This document shows positions 15,810 through 24,170 of a DNA stretch of 40,838 nucleotides, piece after piece. Position 1 is the stretch's first letter, and every line of letters starts with the position of its first letter. Under the pieces are notes generated by a model. That model saw only the letters and a list, made by a program, of their open reading frames with translations, ran no database searches and had not been told where the DNA came from. Position numbers and translations under genes: made by a program. Origin of the DNA: an uncultured Phycisphaerales bacterium (GTDB lineage: Bacteria; Planctomycetota; Phycisphaerae; WQYP01); contig CAIPTQ010000255.1 of assembly GCA_903868035.1 (NCBI GenBank), positions 1-40,838 on the forward strand, written 5' to 3'.

Positions 15810-17147
15810 ATGAAACACGCCCCTTTTTCGCTTATGAATGTCATGGTTCTGGCGGCCGCCGCCATCATCGGGGGATTCGCGGCACAAGCGCTCGCCGCGC
15901 CGGCTGATGATTTCTGGCCGGCCATGCGCGGCCCCCAGGCCACCGGCGTGTCGTCCAAGGCTTCGCCGCCGCTCACCTGGAGCGAAACCAGCAACATCAA
16001 ATGGAAGGTCAAGATACCGGGCGCCGGCTCGGCCTCGCCGGTGGTCTGGGGCGACCGCGTGTTCGTCCAAACCGCCATCCCCACCAAAACGCCCAATGCG
16101 CCCTCGACAGGCGGAGGGATGGGCGGCCTGACCCAGCCGCCGCCGAAGGACCCGCTGCAATTTGTCATCCAATGCCTCGACCGCCAAACCGGCAAGCTCC
16201 TCTGGCAACAGGTCGCCTGCGAACAAGCGCCCCACGAGGGCACACATTCCGACGGCACCTACGCCTCGGCCTCCTCGGTCACCGACGGCCAGCACGTCTG
16301 GGCCTTCTTCGGCTCCCGCGGGCTGTACTGCTACGACATGGACGGCAAGCTCGTGTGGAAACAGGATTTGGGCCGCATGAAGATTCTCATGGGCTTTGGC
16401 GAAGGCTGCTCGCCCACACTCTATGGCGACACCTTGGTGGTCAACTGGGACCACGAGGGCGAGTCCTTCATCATCGCGCTCAACAAGCTCACCGGTGAAA
16501 CGCTGTGGAAGCAGCCGCGCGATGAGAAAACCTCCTGGGCCATGCCGCTGGTGGTCGAGTACCAGGGCGCCGCACAGGTCATCACCGCCGCCACCAGCAA
16601 GGTCCGCAGCTACGACCTCAAAACCGGCAAGCTCCTCTGGGAATGCACGGGCCTGACGAAAAATGTCATCCCCACCCCCGTCGCCGCCGATGGCATGGTC
16701 TACTGCATGAGCGGTTACAGCGGCTTCTCCCTGCTGGCCATCCGCCTGGGCGGCACCGGCGACCTGACCAGCACCGATTCCATCGCCTGGCGCTACGCCA
16801 AAAACACCCCCTACGTCCCCTCGCCCCTGCTCTACGATGGCCGGCTCTACTTCTTCGCCAGCAACAACAACGTGTTGACCTGCCTGAATGCCAAAACCGG
16901 CAAGCCCCTCATCGATGCCGCCAAGATCGACGCCCTCGTGGGCGTCTACTCCTCCCCCGTCGCCGCCGATGGCCGCGTCTATCTCGTGGGCCGCAACGGC
17001 ACCACCGTCGTCATCAAAGCCGCCGACACCCTGGAGATTCTGGCCACCAACAAACTCGAGGAGAAAATCGACGCCACCCCCGCGCTCGTAGGCCCGGATA
17101 TCTTCCTGCGCGGCAAGGAATACCTCTATTGCATCGGCCCGAAGTAA
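15810..17147 (+). CDS. Secreted PQQ-like beta-propeller protein
   Basis: A 445-residue protein with a signal peptide (MNVMVLAAAAIIGGFAAQAL, AAPA). The mature part begins DDFWPAMRGPQATGVSSKA, typical of planctomycete PQQ-repeat proteins, and repeats the propeller blade pattern (LDRQTGKLLWQQ, LVWKQDLG, LNKLTGETLWKQP, YDLKTGKLLWECTG, LNAKTGKPL). The fold is that of BamB and quinoprotein dehydrogenases, but no PQQ-binding active site is evident, so it is probably a structural or binding propeller in the periplasm. GAGGAG lies three bases before the ATG. It precedes the DRE-TIM aldolase in the same direction by about 95 bases. Confidence 0.85.
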   Translation: MKHAPFSLMNVMVLAAAAIIGGFAAQALAAPADDFWPAMRGPQATGVSSKASPPLTWSETSNIKWKVKIPGAGSASPVVWGDRVFVQTAIPTKTPNAPSTGGGMGGLTQPPPKDPLQFVIQCLDRQTGKLLWQQVACEQAPHEGTHSDGTYASASSVTDGQHVWAFFGSRGLYCYDMDGKLVWKQDLGRMKILMGFGEGCSPTLYGDTLVVNWDHEGESFIIALNKLTGETLWKQPRDEKTSWAMPLVVEYQGAAQVITAATSKVRSYDLKTGKLLWECTGLTKNVIPTPVAADGMVYCMSGYSGFSLLAIRLGGTGDLTSTDSIAWRYAKNTPYVPSPLLYDGRLYFFASNNNVLTCLNAKTGKPLIDAAKIDALVGVYSSPVAADGRVYLVGRNGTTVVIKAADTLEILATNKLEEKIDATPALVGPDIFLRGKEYLYCIGPK

Positions 17148-17241
17148 CCCTCCCGGTCCAGTTTGACCCGACCCCTCCGCCCCCGGCATAATACATGCCG
17201 TTCATCGACTTGCGAATATTTCACCGCTTTACGAGGCCCAC

Positions 17242-18210
17242 ATGAAAGCCCCCTGGATCACTTATCGCCCCGAAATCCGCGTCCTGGACTGCACCATCCG
17301 CGACGGCGGCCTGATCAACGACCACTGTTTCGACGACACTCTGGTGAAAGCCGTCTACCAGACCTGCGTCGCCGCCGGCATTGACTATATGGAAATCGGC
17401 TACCGCGCCTCGCGCAAACTCTTCGCCGCCGGCAAGTCCGGCGATTGGCGCTTCTGCGAGGAAGACACGCTGCGCCGCATCGTCGGCGACAACCCCTCCC
17501 CCCTCAAGCTCGCCGTCATGGCCGACGCCGGCAAGTGCGACTGGCGCAACGACATCGGCCCCAAGAGCCAGAGCGTCATCGACCTGATCCGCGTCGCCTG
17601 CTACGTCACGCAGATTCCCGAAGCCGCCGACATGATCCAGCACGCCAAGGACCAGGGCTACGAGGTCTCGTGCAATCTCATGGCCGTCTCCACCATCCAG
17701 GAAGCCGAACTCGACCAGGCCCTGGAAGTCCTCGCCTCCACCCCCGCCGATGTCGTGGTCGTCGTCGATTCCAACGGCGCCCTCTACGGCGAACAGATCG
17801 AACTGCTGGTCAAGAAATACCTCGCCGCCGTCAAACCATCCGGCAAGGAGGTCGGCATCCACACCCACAACAACATCCAACTCGCCTTCGCCAACACCAT
17901 CGAAGCCATCATCCACGGCGCCAACCGCATCGACGCGACCATGTCCGGCCTGGGCCGCGGCGCCGGCAACTGCCCGCTGGAACTCCTCATGGGCTTCCTG
18001 CGCAATCCCAAGTTCAAACTCCGCCCCGTCCTCCAGCTTTTGCAGGATCACTTCGTGGCCCTGCGTCAGAAAATGGAATGGGGCCCCTGCGTCCCCTACA
18101 ACCTCGGCGGCCAGCTCAACCAGCACCCCCGCGCCGCCATGGCCTGCCGCGCCGGTCCCGACAAGGACAACTATGTCGATTTTTATGATAAATGCGTGGC
18201 CGACATCTAG
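17242..18210 (+). CDS. DRE-TIM aldolase superfamily protein (HMGL-like)
   Basis: A 322-residue TIM-barrel protein. The signature motif RVLDCTIRDGGLIN near residue 14 is the D(T/C)xxRDG metal and substrate site of the HMG-CoA lyase / isopropylmalate synthase / 4-hydroxy-2-oxovalerate aldolase superfamily. GIHTHNNIQLA (about residue 210) supplies the two metal-binding histidines, and SGLGRGAGNCPLELL closes the active site. It is closest in style to the short aldolase catalytic domain proteins that follow 4-hydroxy-2-oxovalerate aldolase and lacks the C-terminal regulatory domain of the synthases. The substrate is unknown. The next gene, a flavin reductase fusion, begins 26 bases later and is probably in the same operon. 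Confidence 0.85.
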   Translation: MKAPWITYRPEIRVLDCTIRDGGLINDHCFDDTLVKAVYQTCVAAGIDYMEIGYRASRKLFAAGKSGDWRFCEEDTLRRIVGDNPSPLKLAVMADAGKCDWRNDIGPKSQSVIDLIRVACYVTQIPEAADMIQHAKDQGYEVSCNLMAVSTIQEAELDQALEVLASTPADVVVVVDSNGALYGEQIELLVKKYLAAVKPSGKEVGIHTHNNIQLAFANTIEAIIHGANRIDATMSGLGRGAGNCPLELLMGFLRNPKFKLRPVLQLLQDHFVALRQKMEWGPCVPYNLGGQLNQHPRAAMACRAGPDKDNYVDFYDKCVADI

Positions 18211-18236
18211 CCTCCACATAAGGAATCGGTGAACCC

Positions 18237-19910
18237 ATGAGCATACGCCTCCGCGTACTCCCCGGCTGCAATGGCCTGGGCACCTGCGCCCGCATCGCCC
18301 CGGACATCTTCCGCATCGACCAGAACACCGGCAAGGCCGTGGTGCTCCGCGAAAACGCGGACGGATCCCGCGAGCGCATCGACCGTATCCGCGAAAACTG
18401 TCCCTTCGTCGCCGTCGAGATCGACGGCGTCCCCCTCGATGAACCCATTGACGATGTGCCGGTGGCCGCCATCAACCGCCTCACCAACGACGTCATCGAA
18501 CTGCGCGTCACCCGCCCAGGATACACCTTCAAGCCCGGCCAGTACGCCTTCCTGCGCCTGCGCGATGCCGCCGGTGAATTCTTCCGCGCCTACTCCCTCG
18601 TCGGCTCCGAGAACAACGAAGTATCTTTCTGCATCAAGCTGCTGTCCGACGGCCGCGGTGGCCGCGCCCTGTGTACCGTCAAGCCCGGCGATACCCTGGG
18701 CCTGGGCCGTCCGCTGGGCACCTTCGCCCTGGCCACCAAGGACCGCTCCAAGTTGTTCATCACCGGCGGCACCGGCCTGGCTCCCGTGATGCCCATGTGC
18801 CGAGCCACCCCCGATGTGGACAAAACTGTGATTTTCGGCGTCCGCACTGCCGCGGACCTCTTCTGGCTCGATGCCCTCAAGGCCATCCCCCGCACCACCG
18901 TCATCCCCGTACTCGAGGAGCCAGACCCCGCCTGGACCGGCGAGCGCGGCCGGGTCACTGACGCCGCCGGCAAGCTCGAGGTGGCCAACTTCGCCGAAAT
19001 CTACACCTGCGGCAGCCCGGGCATGGTCGAGGCGGTCCACGCCCAACTGATCGGCCGGGGCGTGCCCGATACGCGCATCTTCACCGACTCGTTCGACATT
19101 TCCTCCCCGTCCCCCGCCCCAAGCCTGGGCTTCGATTGGCAATCCCTCTATCGCCGGTTGCATTTCTACGCTTCGTTGTCCCTGGCGGCAATCATCCTGT
19201 TCTATGCCGTCACCGGCTTCATGGCCAATCGCGTGAATCTCTTCGTTGCCGAGGGGGCCACCCGCGTCGCCACCACCGTGCGCCAGGTGCCCCCGGCCGT
19301 GCCGCTCACCGAGGACGGCTTGCGCGCCTATCTCGCCGGTCTCCTCCCGCCCACCGCCCGCTGCACCGCCTTCAAGGACGGGGACAAAGAGTTGACCGCC
19401 ACCTTCATCGTCCCGGCCTCGGGAACTGAGACCGAACGCGAAGTCGCCGCCACGATCAATCGCGAGGATCGCGCCTTGTCGCTCGATGAATGGCGCCGCC
19501 TCCCCGAGGGCCTGGCCACCGATGCCGACGCGCTCACCGCCTACATCCACACCCAGGTCAGCGGCAAGCCCGACCAGGCCAATAGTGAGAACGACGACAA
19601 GTCCTTCCGCATCGATTGCGGCTCCGTGTGGGGCGTCCATACCGTGCAGGTGGACAAGGCCGCACGCCGCTGGCAGGTGTCAACGGCCAAGCCCGAGCTG
19701 GCCGAGGCCCTCATCGCCCTGCACCGCAGCAAATATGCCGGCGGATTCCAGAAGTATCTGGTGGATGTCACGGCCCTGCTGCTGGCCTTCGTCACCCTCA
19801 GCGGCGTGGTCATGGGCCTGACCGTCGCCGCCCGCAAACGCCGTCTCATCACCGCCGCGCTGACCGTAGGCTCGCTGCTCCTGCTGGCCCTTCTGCTCTT
19901 CAACCGTTGA
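18237..19910 (+). CDS. Ferredoxin - FNR reductase - PepSY membrane fusion
   Basis: A 557-residue three-part protein. Residues 1-65 form a small ferredoxin-like domain with Cys in PGCNGLGTCARIAPDIF and a third in ENCPFVAVEI, a single-cluster pattern. Residues about 75-290 are a ferredoxin-NADP reductase module: RAYSLVG for FAD, ITGGTGLAPVMPM for NAD(P), and CGSPGMV at the end. Residues about 305-557 have a membrane span (LSLAAIILFYAVTGFMA), a PepSY-like outside segment, and two more spans (VTALLLAFVTLSGVVMGLTV; LTVGSLLLLALLLF). This would carry electrons from NAD(P)H across the membrane to an outside flavin protein. It converges on the ApbE gene with a two-base gap. Confidence 0.8.
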   Translation: MSIRLRVLPGCNGLGTCARIAPDIFRIDQNTGKAVVLRENADGSRERIDRIRENCPFVAVEIDGVPLDEPIDDVPVAAINRLTNDVIELRVTRPGYTFKPGQYAFLRLRDAAGEFFRAYSLVGSENNEVSFCIKLLSDGRGGRALCTVKPGDTLGLGRPLGTFALATKDRSKLFITGGTGLAPVMPMCRATPDVDKTVIFGVRTAADLFWLDALKAIPRTTVIPVLEEPDPAWTGERGRVTDAAGKLEVANFAEIYTCGSPGMVEAVHAQLIGRGVPDTRIFTDSFDISSPSPAPSLGFDWQSLYRRLHFYASLSLAAIILFYAVTGFMANRVNLFVAEGATRVATTVRQVPPAVPLTEDGLRAYLAGLLPPTARCTAFKDGDKELTATFIVPASGTETEREVAATINREDRALSLDEWRRLPEGLATDADALTAYIHTQVSGKPDQANSENDDKSFRIDCGSVWGVHTVQVDKAARRWQVSTAKPELAEALIALHRSKYAGGFQKYLVDVTALLLAFVTLSGVVMGLTVAARKRRLITAALTVGSLLLLALLLFNR

Positions 19911-19912
19911 GC

Positions 19913-21439
19913 TCAATTCGCCTTGGGCGCAAACATCACCGGGACATCATCAAAATGCTGCGTCTTCGCCAGCGTCACCGTCGCGTTTTTATCCCCGCAC
20001 TCGATGGTCCCCGAACTGAACGCGTGCCCGCCGTTCTCCACGGAGGTTTCCACGCACACCTTGTACGTGCCCGGCGCCACCGCCTTGCCGGCGGCATCCT
20101 TCCCGTCCCATACCAGCGTGTACTTGCCCGCCGGACGCGTGGCCTTGGTGATGGTCTTCAGGTTCGGATCCTTGCTCTCCAGCTTGTACCAGTTCGGCAG
20201 CGAGTTCAGATACTTCACGTTGTTGCCCCACATGGCCAGCGTCGTCACCATTTCCCCCTTCGCGTTCTCAATCCAGATCGCCACATATGGCCGCTTGCGG
20301 ATCGTCGTGTTCTGCGACAGCGTCAGCGACACCTGCGCCCCGTTGGGCCAGCCCTCCCCCGCCACCGCCGTCACCGTTTCATACCGCTTGAACCCCGCCG
20401 AGCGATACTGCTTCCCATCCGCCCCCACAATCAACGCCTCCGTCCCCGGCGTCACGGCAATCAGCGCCAACCCCTCCTCCGGCGATAGCACGCACAGGCT
20501 CGTCGCCAGCGCGTTGGCCGTCGGGTTGTCCGCCGCGATCACCGTCGCCGCGGCCACCAGCGGATTGTGCTTGCCGCCCGGGGCGTCGGCACTGTCGATC
20601 GGATAGCCGTTCCGCGGATCCAGGATGTGCGACAGCTTCGTGCTCCCCACCGCATAGCTCCGCTCGTAGCTCCCCGAGGTCGCAATCGACAGCCCCGTCA
20701 GCTTCACCGTCGCCAGCGGCGCGGCATTGTCGGCCGGATGCGCCGGATCGGCGATGCCGATCACCCAGTCTTCAATCCCCGTCCGCGAACTCGTCCCCGT
20801 CGTCGTGATGTCCCCGCCGATGTTCAGCAGCAAGCCCTTGACCCCCGCCGAAGCCTTCCCCACCGCCGCCGCCCGCGACACGATGAATCCCTTGCCCAAG
20901 GAATCAATGTTGATCGTCTGGTCCGTCAGCCGCTGCACCGTCCCCGCCGCCTCGTCCAGCTTCCACAGCGGATTCTTCTCCGCCGCCACCAGCGCCGCGA
21001 TCGCCGCCTTGTCGGGCATCTTCCCCGCCTTGGCCGCATCCTTCCACGATGCGATCAGCGTCCCCAGCCGCCCGCTGAACGTGCCCTTGGTCGCACCGAG
21101 CCATTGGTCGTAAAGCTTCAGAACCTCGATGACCTCCTTGGACACCTTCACCGCATCCTTGCTCGCGTTGACCTTCCCCAAATCGGTGCCGGCATCATAC
21201 GTGGAGAGTATCTTGCGCAACCGCTCCACCTCCGCCATGACCGCCGTATGCGCCCGATCCGCATCCGCCTGCGCCGCCGCCGTGACCTGCAAATCCAGCG
21301 ACGTCCCCAGCACCTGCGTCTCATGGTACGTGTATGCCCCCGGCGCGGGGGCGCCCGCCCCAAACGCGTAACCTGCCGCCCCCACGACAAACATGCACGA
21401 AAGGGCGGGAATGTACCGGCTGGAATAACGTCGGCGCAT
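19913..21439 (-). CDS. apbE: ApbE flavin transferase with C-terminal DUF2271 domain
   Basis: A 508-residue exported protein. After a signal peptide comes the ApbE domain (about 35-330), which attaches FMN from FAD to a Thr or Ser of a target protein outside the cytoplasm. Visible motifs are TYDAGTDLGKVNAS, INIDSLGKGF, LLNIGGDI, SGSYERSY and SHILDPRNGYP. Residues about 365-508 match DUF2271 (YVAIWIENAKGEMVTTLAMW and KYTLVWDGKDAAGKAV), a family often encoded next to ApbE and PepSY proteins, here fused. The ATG at 21439 is chosen over an upstream start because GGAGAG precedes it and a signal peptide follows. The reductase fusion that would supply electrons converges on its 3' end. Confidence 0.88.
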   Translation of the reverse strand: MRRRYSSRYIPALSCMFVVGAAGYAFGAGAPAPGAYTYHETQVLGTSLDLQVTAAAQADADRAHTAVMAEVERLRKILSTYDAGTDLGKVNASKDAVKVSKEVIEVLKLYDQWLGATKGTFSGRLGTLIASWKDAAKAGKMPDKAAIAALVAAEKNPLWKLDEAAGTVQRLTDQTINIDSLGKGFIVSRAAAVGKASAGVKGLLLNIGGDITTTGTSSRTGIEDWVIGIADPAHPADNAAPLATVKLTGLSIATSGSYERSYAVGSTKLSHILDPRNGYPIDSADAPGGKHNPLVAAATVIAADNPTANALATSLCVLSPEEGLALIAVTPGTEALIVGADGKQYRSAGFKRYETVTAVAGEGWPNGAQVSLTLSQNTTIRKRPYVAIWIENAKGEMVTTLAMWGNNVKYLNSLPNWYKLESKDPNLKTITKATRPAGKYTLVWDGKDAAGKAVAPGTYKVCVETSVENGGHAFSSGTIECGDKNATVTLAKTQHFDDVPVMFAPKAN

Positions 21440-21625
21440 TATTTCTCTCCATAATTGCGGCTTACACAACAGACAGGGACTCGCTGGTCTAGGAATAAAC
21501 GTCATATAAGAACAAAAGTTGCATTTTCCTGCAAGGGTAGATTGCAGGATGGCGATAACGTGCTGTAAACCGCCTAAAATTCAACACTTATCACAATATT
21601 CGCAGGAGTGATGGCCACGATCGCT

Positions 21626-22045
21626 TCATTCCTGCGCCGAGGCATACCACACCGCCGACGCCAGCGCCATCAGGTTCCCCGCCGTCAGAATCATAAAACC
21701 CCCGAAGTTCATCGGCCAGTGCGTGATCCGCCCCATAAGCCCCTCCACGCCCCACATCGGCACCACCGCGCCCATCACCAGTATGATCCACAGCACCACC
21801 CCGCTGAGTGCGGAATCCTCCACCGCATCCGTCGCCAGATACCACCCGGCCAGCAGGCCCGCCAAACAGCCGACCACCGGCCCAAAAAGCGTGATCACAT
21901 TCACACCCGAATCGGGCACCAGACGCATGGGCTGGGTCACAAGATAGACCACCAGCCACCCGACGGCGACCAGGGCCATCTTGCGGGCAAGGATTTTGCC
22001 GTATTGCTTGAGCAATTCCGCGGGATTCCATTGTGAAGTGGCCAT
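21626..22045 (-). CDS. Small multi-span membrane protein
   Basis: A 139-residue protein with about four membrane spans: ALVAVGWLVVYLVTQP, TLFGPVVGCLAGLLAGWYLA, GVVLWIILVMGAVVPMWG, and FGGFMILTAGNLMALASAVW. I do not recognise the family. The start at 22045 is preferred because AGGAGG lies eight bases upstream; an ATG six bases earlier would sit directly on it. No operon partner is evident: the ApbE gene downstream has its own start region 186 bases away. Confidence 0.7.
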   Translation of the reverse strand: MATSQWNPAELLKQYGKILARKMALVAVGWLVVYLVTQPMRLVPDSGVNVITLFGPVVGCLAGLLAGWYLATDAVEDSALSGVVLWIILVMGAVVPMWGVEGLMGRITHWPMNFGGFMILTAGNLMALASAVWYASAQE

Positions 22046-22090
22046 GGCCATTCCTCCTGTTACAAGCGCGTCTGACCGGGCACCCAACGG

Positions 22091-22131
22091 TAACGGAACC
22101 CGTAGCGTCAGCGAGGGCGAGCGGCCGTTCC
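22091..22131. repeat. Dispersed repeat, copy A (AACGGAACCCGTAGCGT)
   Basis: About 40 bases beginning TAACGGAACCCGTAGCGTC are repeated in inverted orientation at 29357-29396 with about five differences. Both copies lie at gene borders and have no coding role I can see. Confidence 0.65.
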
Positions 22132-22261
22132 TCACGACCGCCGCAGCCTCGCGCAGGCGACACAAAGCCGCTCCGCAACCAACCGCCGCCGCACGCCGGC
22201 CTGCGTTACAATGGTAGGCGATGAGGGTTCCCCCGTCAGCCCTATTGTATGGATATTTGGA

Positions 22262-22969
22262 ATGGCAATTTCACGGATGCAGCACATGCCTCAACCCAAC
22301 ACCCCACGTCCCGATAACAACACCTATGCCCTCGTGATTTTCGACCTCGACGGCACCCTCACCGGGGAATTGCTCGACTTCCCCGCCATCCGCCGCGAAA
22401 TCGGCCTCCCCGAAAAAGCCCCCATCCTCGAACATCTGGCCGCCCTGCCCCCCGCCCAAATGCAGCGCGCCCAGGTGATCCTCCACCGCCATGAGTTGGC
22501 CGCCGCCGATGCCTGCGTACTCCATGCGGGCGCTGCGGAACTGCTGGCCGCCTTGAAAACGCAGGGCCTCCGCACGGCCATCCTGACGCGGAATTCCGCA
22601 TTCTGCGCCCGCCGCGTGCTGCGCCGCCATCGCCTGGTGGTGGATTTTGTCGCCACCCGCGAGGACACCCCCCACAAGCCCCACCGCGATTCCATTTTGA
22701 ACATTTCCCGCCGCTGGGGTATTTTGCCTGAACAAACGTTGATGGTCGGCGACTATCTATATGATATGCAGGCCGCCGCCAACGCCGGCACCGCTTCCGC
22801 CCTCTTGTGCATGAAGCCCGGCCCCCTGCCGGAGTTCGCCGCCCTGGCGACCTACGTGGTGTACTCCCTGGCCGCGGTTCTGGACCTTGTCAGAAACTCA
22901 TCGGGGAGCGACCCACACGCGATCATCGGAGCCGCGACCGTAAGGGAGCGACCAGTTCGTGAATGCTGA
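22262..22969 (+). CDS. HAD-family phosphatase/hydrolase
   Basis: About 235 residues. The haloacid dehalogenase motifs are in order: the nucleophile Asp in VIFDLDGTLTG, a Thr in TAILTRNS, a Lys in PHKPHRDS, and the acidic pair in MVGDYLYDMQAA. The cap between motifs I and II is small and helical, as in phosphoglycolate phosphatase and pyrophosphatase subfamilies; the substrate is unknown. The exact start is uncertain (ATG codons at 22262, 22277 and 22286). The last 20 or so residues (SGSDPHAIIGAATVRERPVR) are encoded by a dispersed repeat that the frame runs into, so the native C-terminus was probably shorter. Confidence 0.85.
   Translation: MAISRMQHMPQPNTPRPDNNTYALVIFDLDGTLTGELLDFPAIRREIGLPEKAPILEHLAALPPAQMQRAQVILHRHELAAADACVLHAGAAELLAALKTQGLRTAILTRNSAFCARRVLRRHRLVVDFVATREDTPHKPHRDSILNISRRWGILPEQTLMVGDYLYDMQAAANAGTASALLCMKPGPLPEFAALATYVVYSLAAVLDLVRNSSGSDPHAIIGAATVRERPVREC
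22900..22955. repeat. Dispersed repeat overlapping the HAD gene end
   Basis: GCCGCGACCGTAAGGGAGCG (22931-22950) matches ACGCGACCGTTAGGGAGCG at 15575-15593. It lies inside the final codons of the HAD gene and supplies its stop codon. Confidence 0.6.
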
Positions 22970-23005
22970 CCCGCTCAGCAGGCTTTTAACTTTGGAGGAA
23001 TGATT

Positions 23006-23878
23006 GTGAAAGTTGTTGCGTTTGCGATGATGGCGGTGTTGGCATCAGTTGGTTCTTGCATGGGACAGACATTACCGGTTAGGCCGGTAACCCCCGCCAC
23101 ACCTGTTCCAGCAACCGCCCCGGTTCCCCCCGTGCCCCTCGTCGGCCCGCTCACCGCCGCCCCCGAAGCGCTCGACCTTCTCAAAATGCTCCACGACCGC
23201 AAGGACACCCTCAAGGAGTTCGTCGCCAAAATCGACTACAGCGTGACCGACCCCCGCGGCAGCACCACCGGAAAATTGGGCACCGTCAGCTACCTGCTCG
23301 ACCCCGCCAAAGGCCCCATCTTTTCCACCGACTTCGACCGGAATACCACGAAGGGAAAGCCGTCGGCGGTATACCACTCCCAGGTGATCTTTGACGGCAT
23401 TGAACTGACCATCAAAGATTGGGGCTTGGACGGCAAAAGCAAAACCTTCTTGCGCTCCACGATGCTCCCCCCGGGTGCCAAGCCCGGCGATGCCGTCACC
23501 CTCAAAGGCGCCCTCCCCCTCCCCATCGGCCTGGACGTCAACGACGTCCTGCAAACCTTCGAAGTGACCCACACGCCATCCCCGGACCCCGACATCGGCC
23601 AACTGAAGCTCATCCCCCGCGTGGGCACCAAGTTCGAATACAAGCAGTTGGACGTGACCGTGGACCGCAAACTCCAGTTGCCCATCACCCTCGCCCAAAC
23701 CGCCCCCGACGACGTCGTCACCACCATCAAACTCACGGACCTCCAAATCAACACCGGCGCGGCCAAAATGCTCGACCCCAGCACCCCCGCATCGGAAGGC
23801 TGGACCCCCAAAGCCGGCGGCACCCCGGCAACCCCCGCAGCGCCTGGCTTGACTCCCGTGCCTGCGCCAAAGCCGTGA
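23006..23878 (+). CDS. Secreted LolA-like protein
   Basis: A 290-residue exported protein. GTG at 23006 is preferred over the ATG at 23000 because GGAGG (22994-22998) is seven bases from the GTG and too close to the ATG. The signal peptide is MKVVAFAMMAVLASVGSCMG, followed by a Pro/Val/Thr-rich linker. The body (LLKMLHDRKDTLKEFVAKI, VSYLLDPAKGPIFSTDFDR, LKLIPRVGTKFEYKQLDVTV, and a strand-rich C-terminus) resembles the open beta-barrel of LolA lipoprotein carriers, in which a curved sheet binds lipid chains. The C-terminal tail is Pro/Ala-rich. A role in lipoprotein traffic is possible but unproven; LolCDE genes are not near. Confidence 0.6.
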   Translation: MKVVAFAMMAVLASVGSCMGQTLPVRPVTPATPVPATAPVPPVPLVGPLTAAPEALDLLKMLHDRKDTLKEFVAKIDYSVTDPRGSTTGKLGTVSYLLDPAKGPIFSTDFDRNTTKGKPSAVYHSQVIFDGIELTIKDWGLDGKSKTFLRSTMLPPGAKPGDAVTLKGALPLPIGLDVNDVLQTFEVTHTPSPDPDIGQLKLIPRVGTKFEYKQLDVTVDRKLQLPITLAQTAPDDVVTTIKLTDLQINTGAAKMLDPSTPASEGWTPKAGGTPATPAAPGLTPVPAPKP

Positions 23879-24040
23879 GTGTTTTTACGTTGCACCCTAC
23901 CACCAAAACCTGAGAACGCAAATGCGTACCCCCCGGCCGCGAATCACCACGTCCCATACCCTTATCCCTTTCCCCGACCACAGCCCACTGTTTTTTGTGG
24001 CGCGTTTAATAGTGCGGGCTCAAGTGGCCTGGCCGGATAT

Positions 24041-24068
24041 TTGACGCGTGTGCGGCAATAATCATCAT
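24041..24068 (+). promoter_or_regulatory. Possible promoter for the kinase gene
   Basis: TTGACG (24041-24046) is followed after 16 bases by CATCAT (24063-24068), a weak -10. It would give a leader of about 95 bases. The interval 23879-24170 contains nothing else I can assign. Confidence 0.3.
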
Positions 24069-24170
24069 GGGAGCATGGATTTTGCTTCACTCAAGTGCAT
24101 AGGCGCGCTGCCGCAAGTGAAATTGCGGACTTTGTACCAGCTTTATACCCATAACCATCAGGCGTGATTC

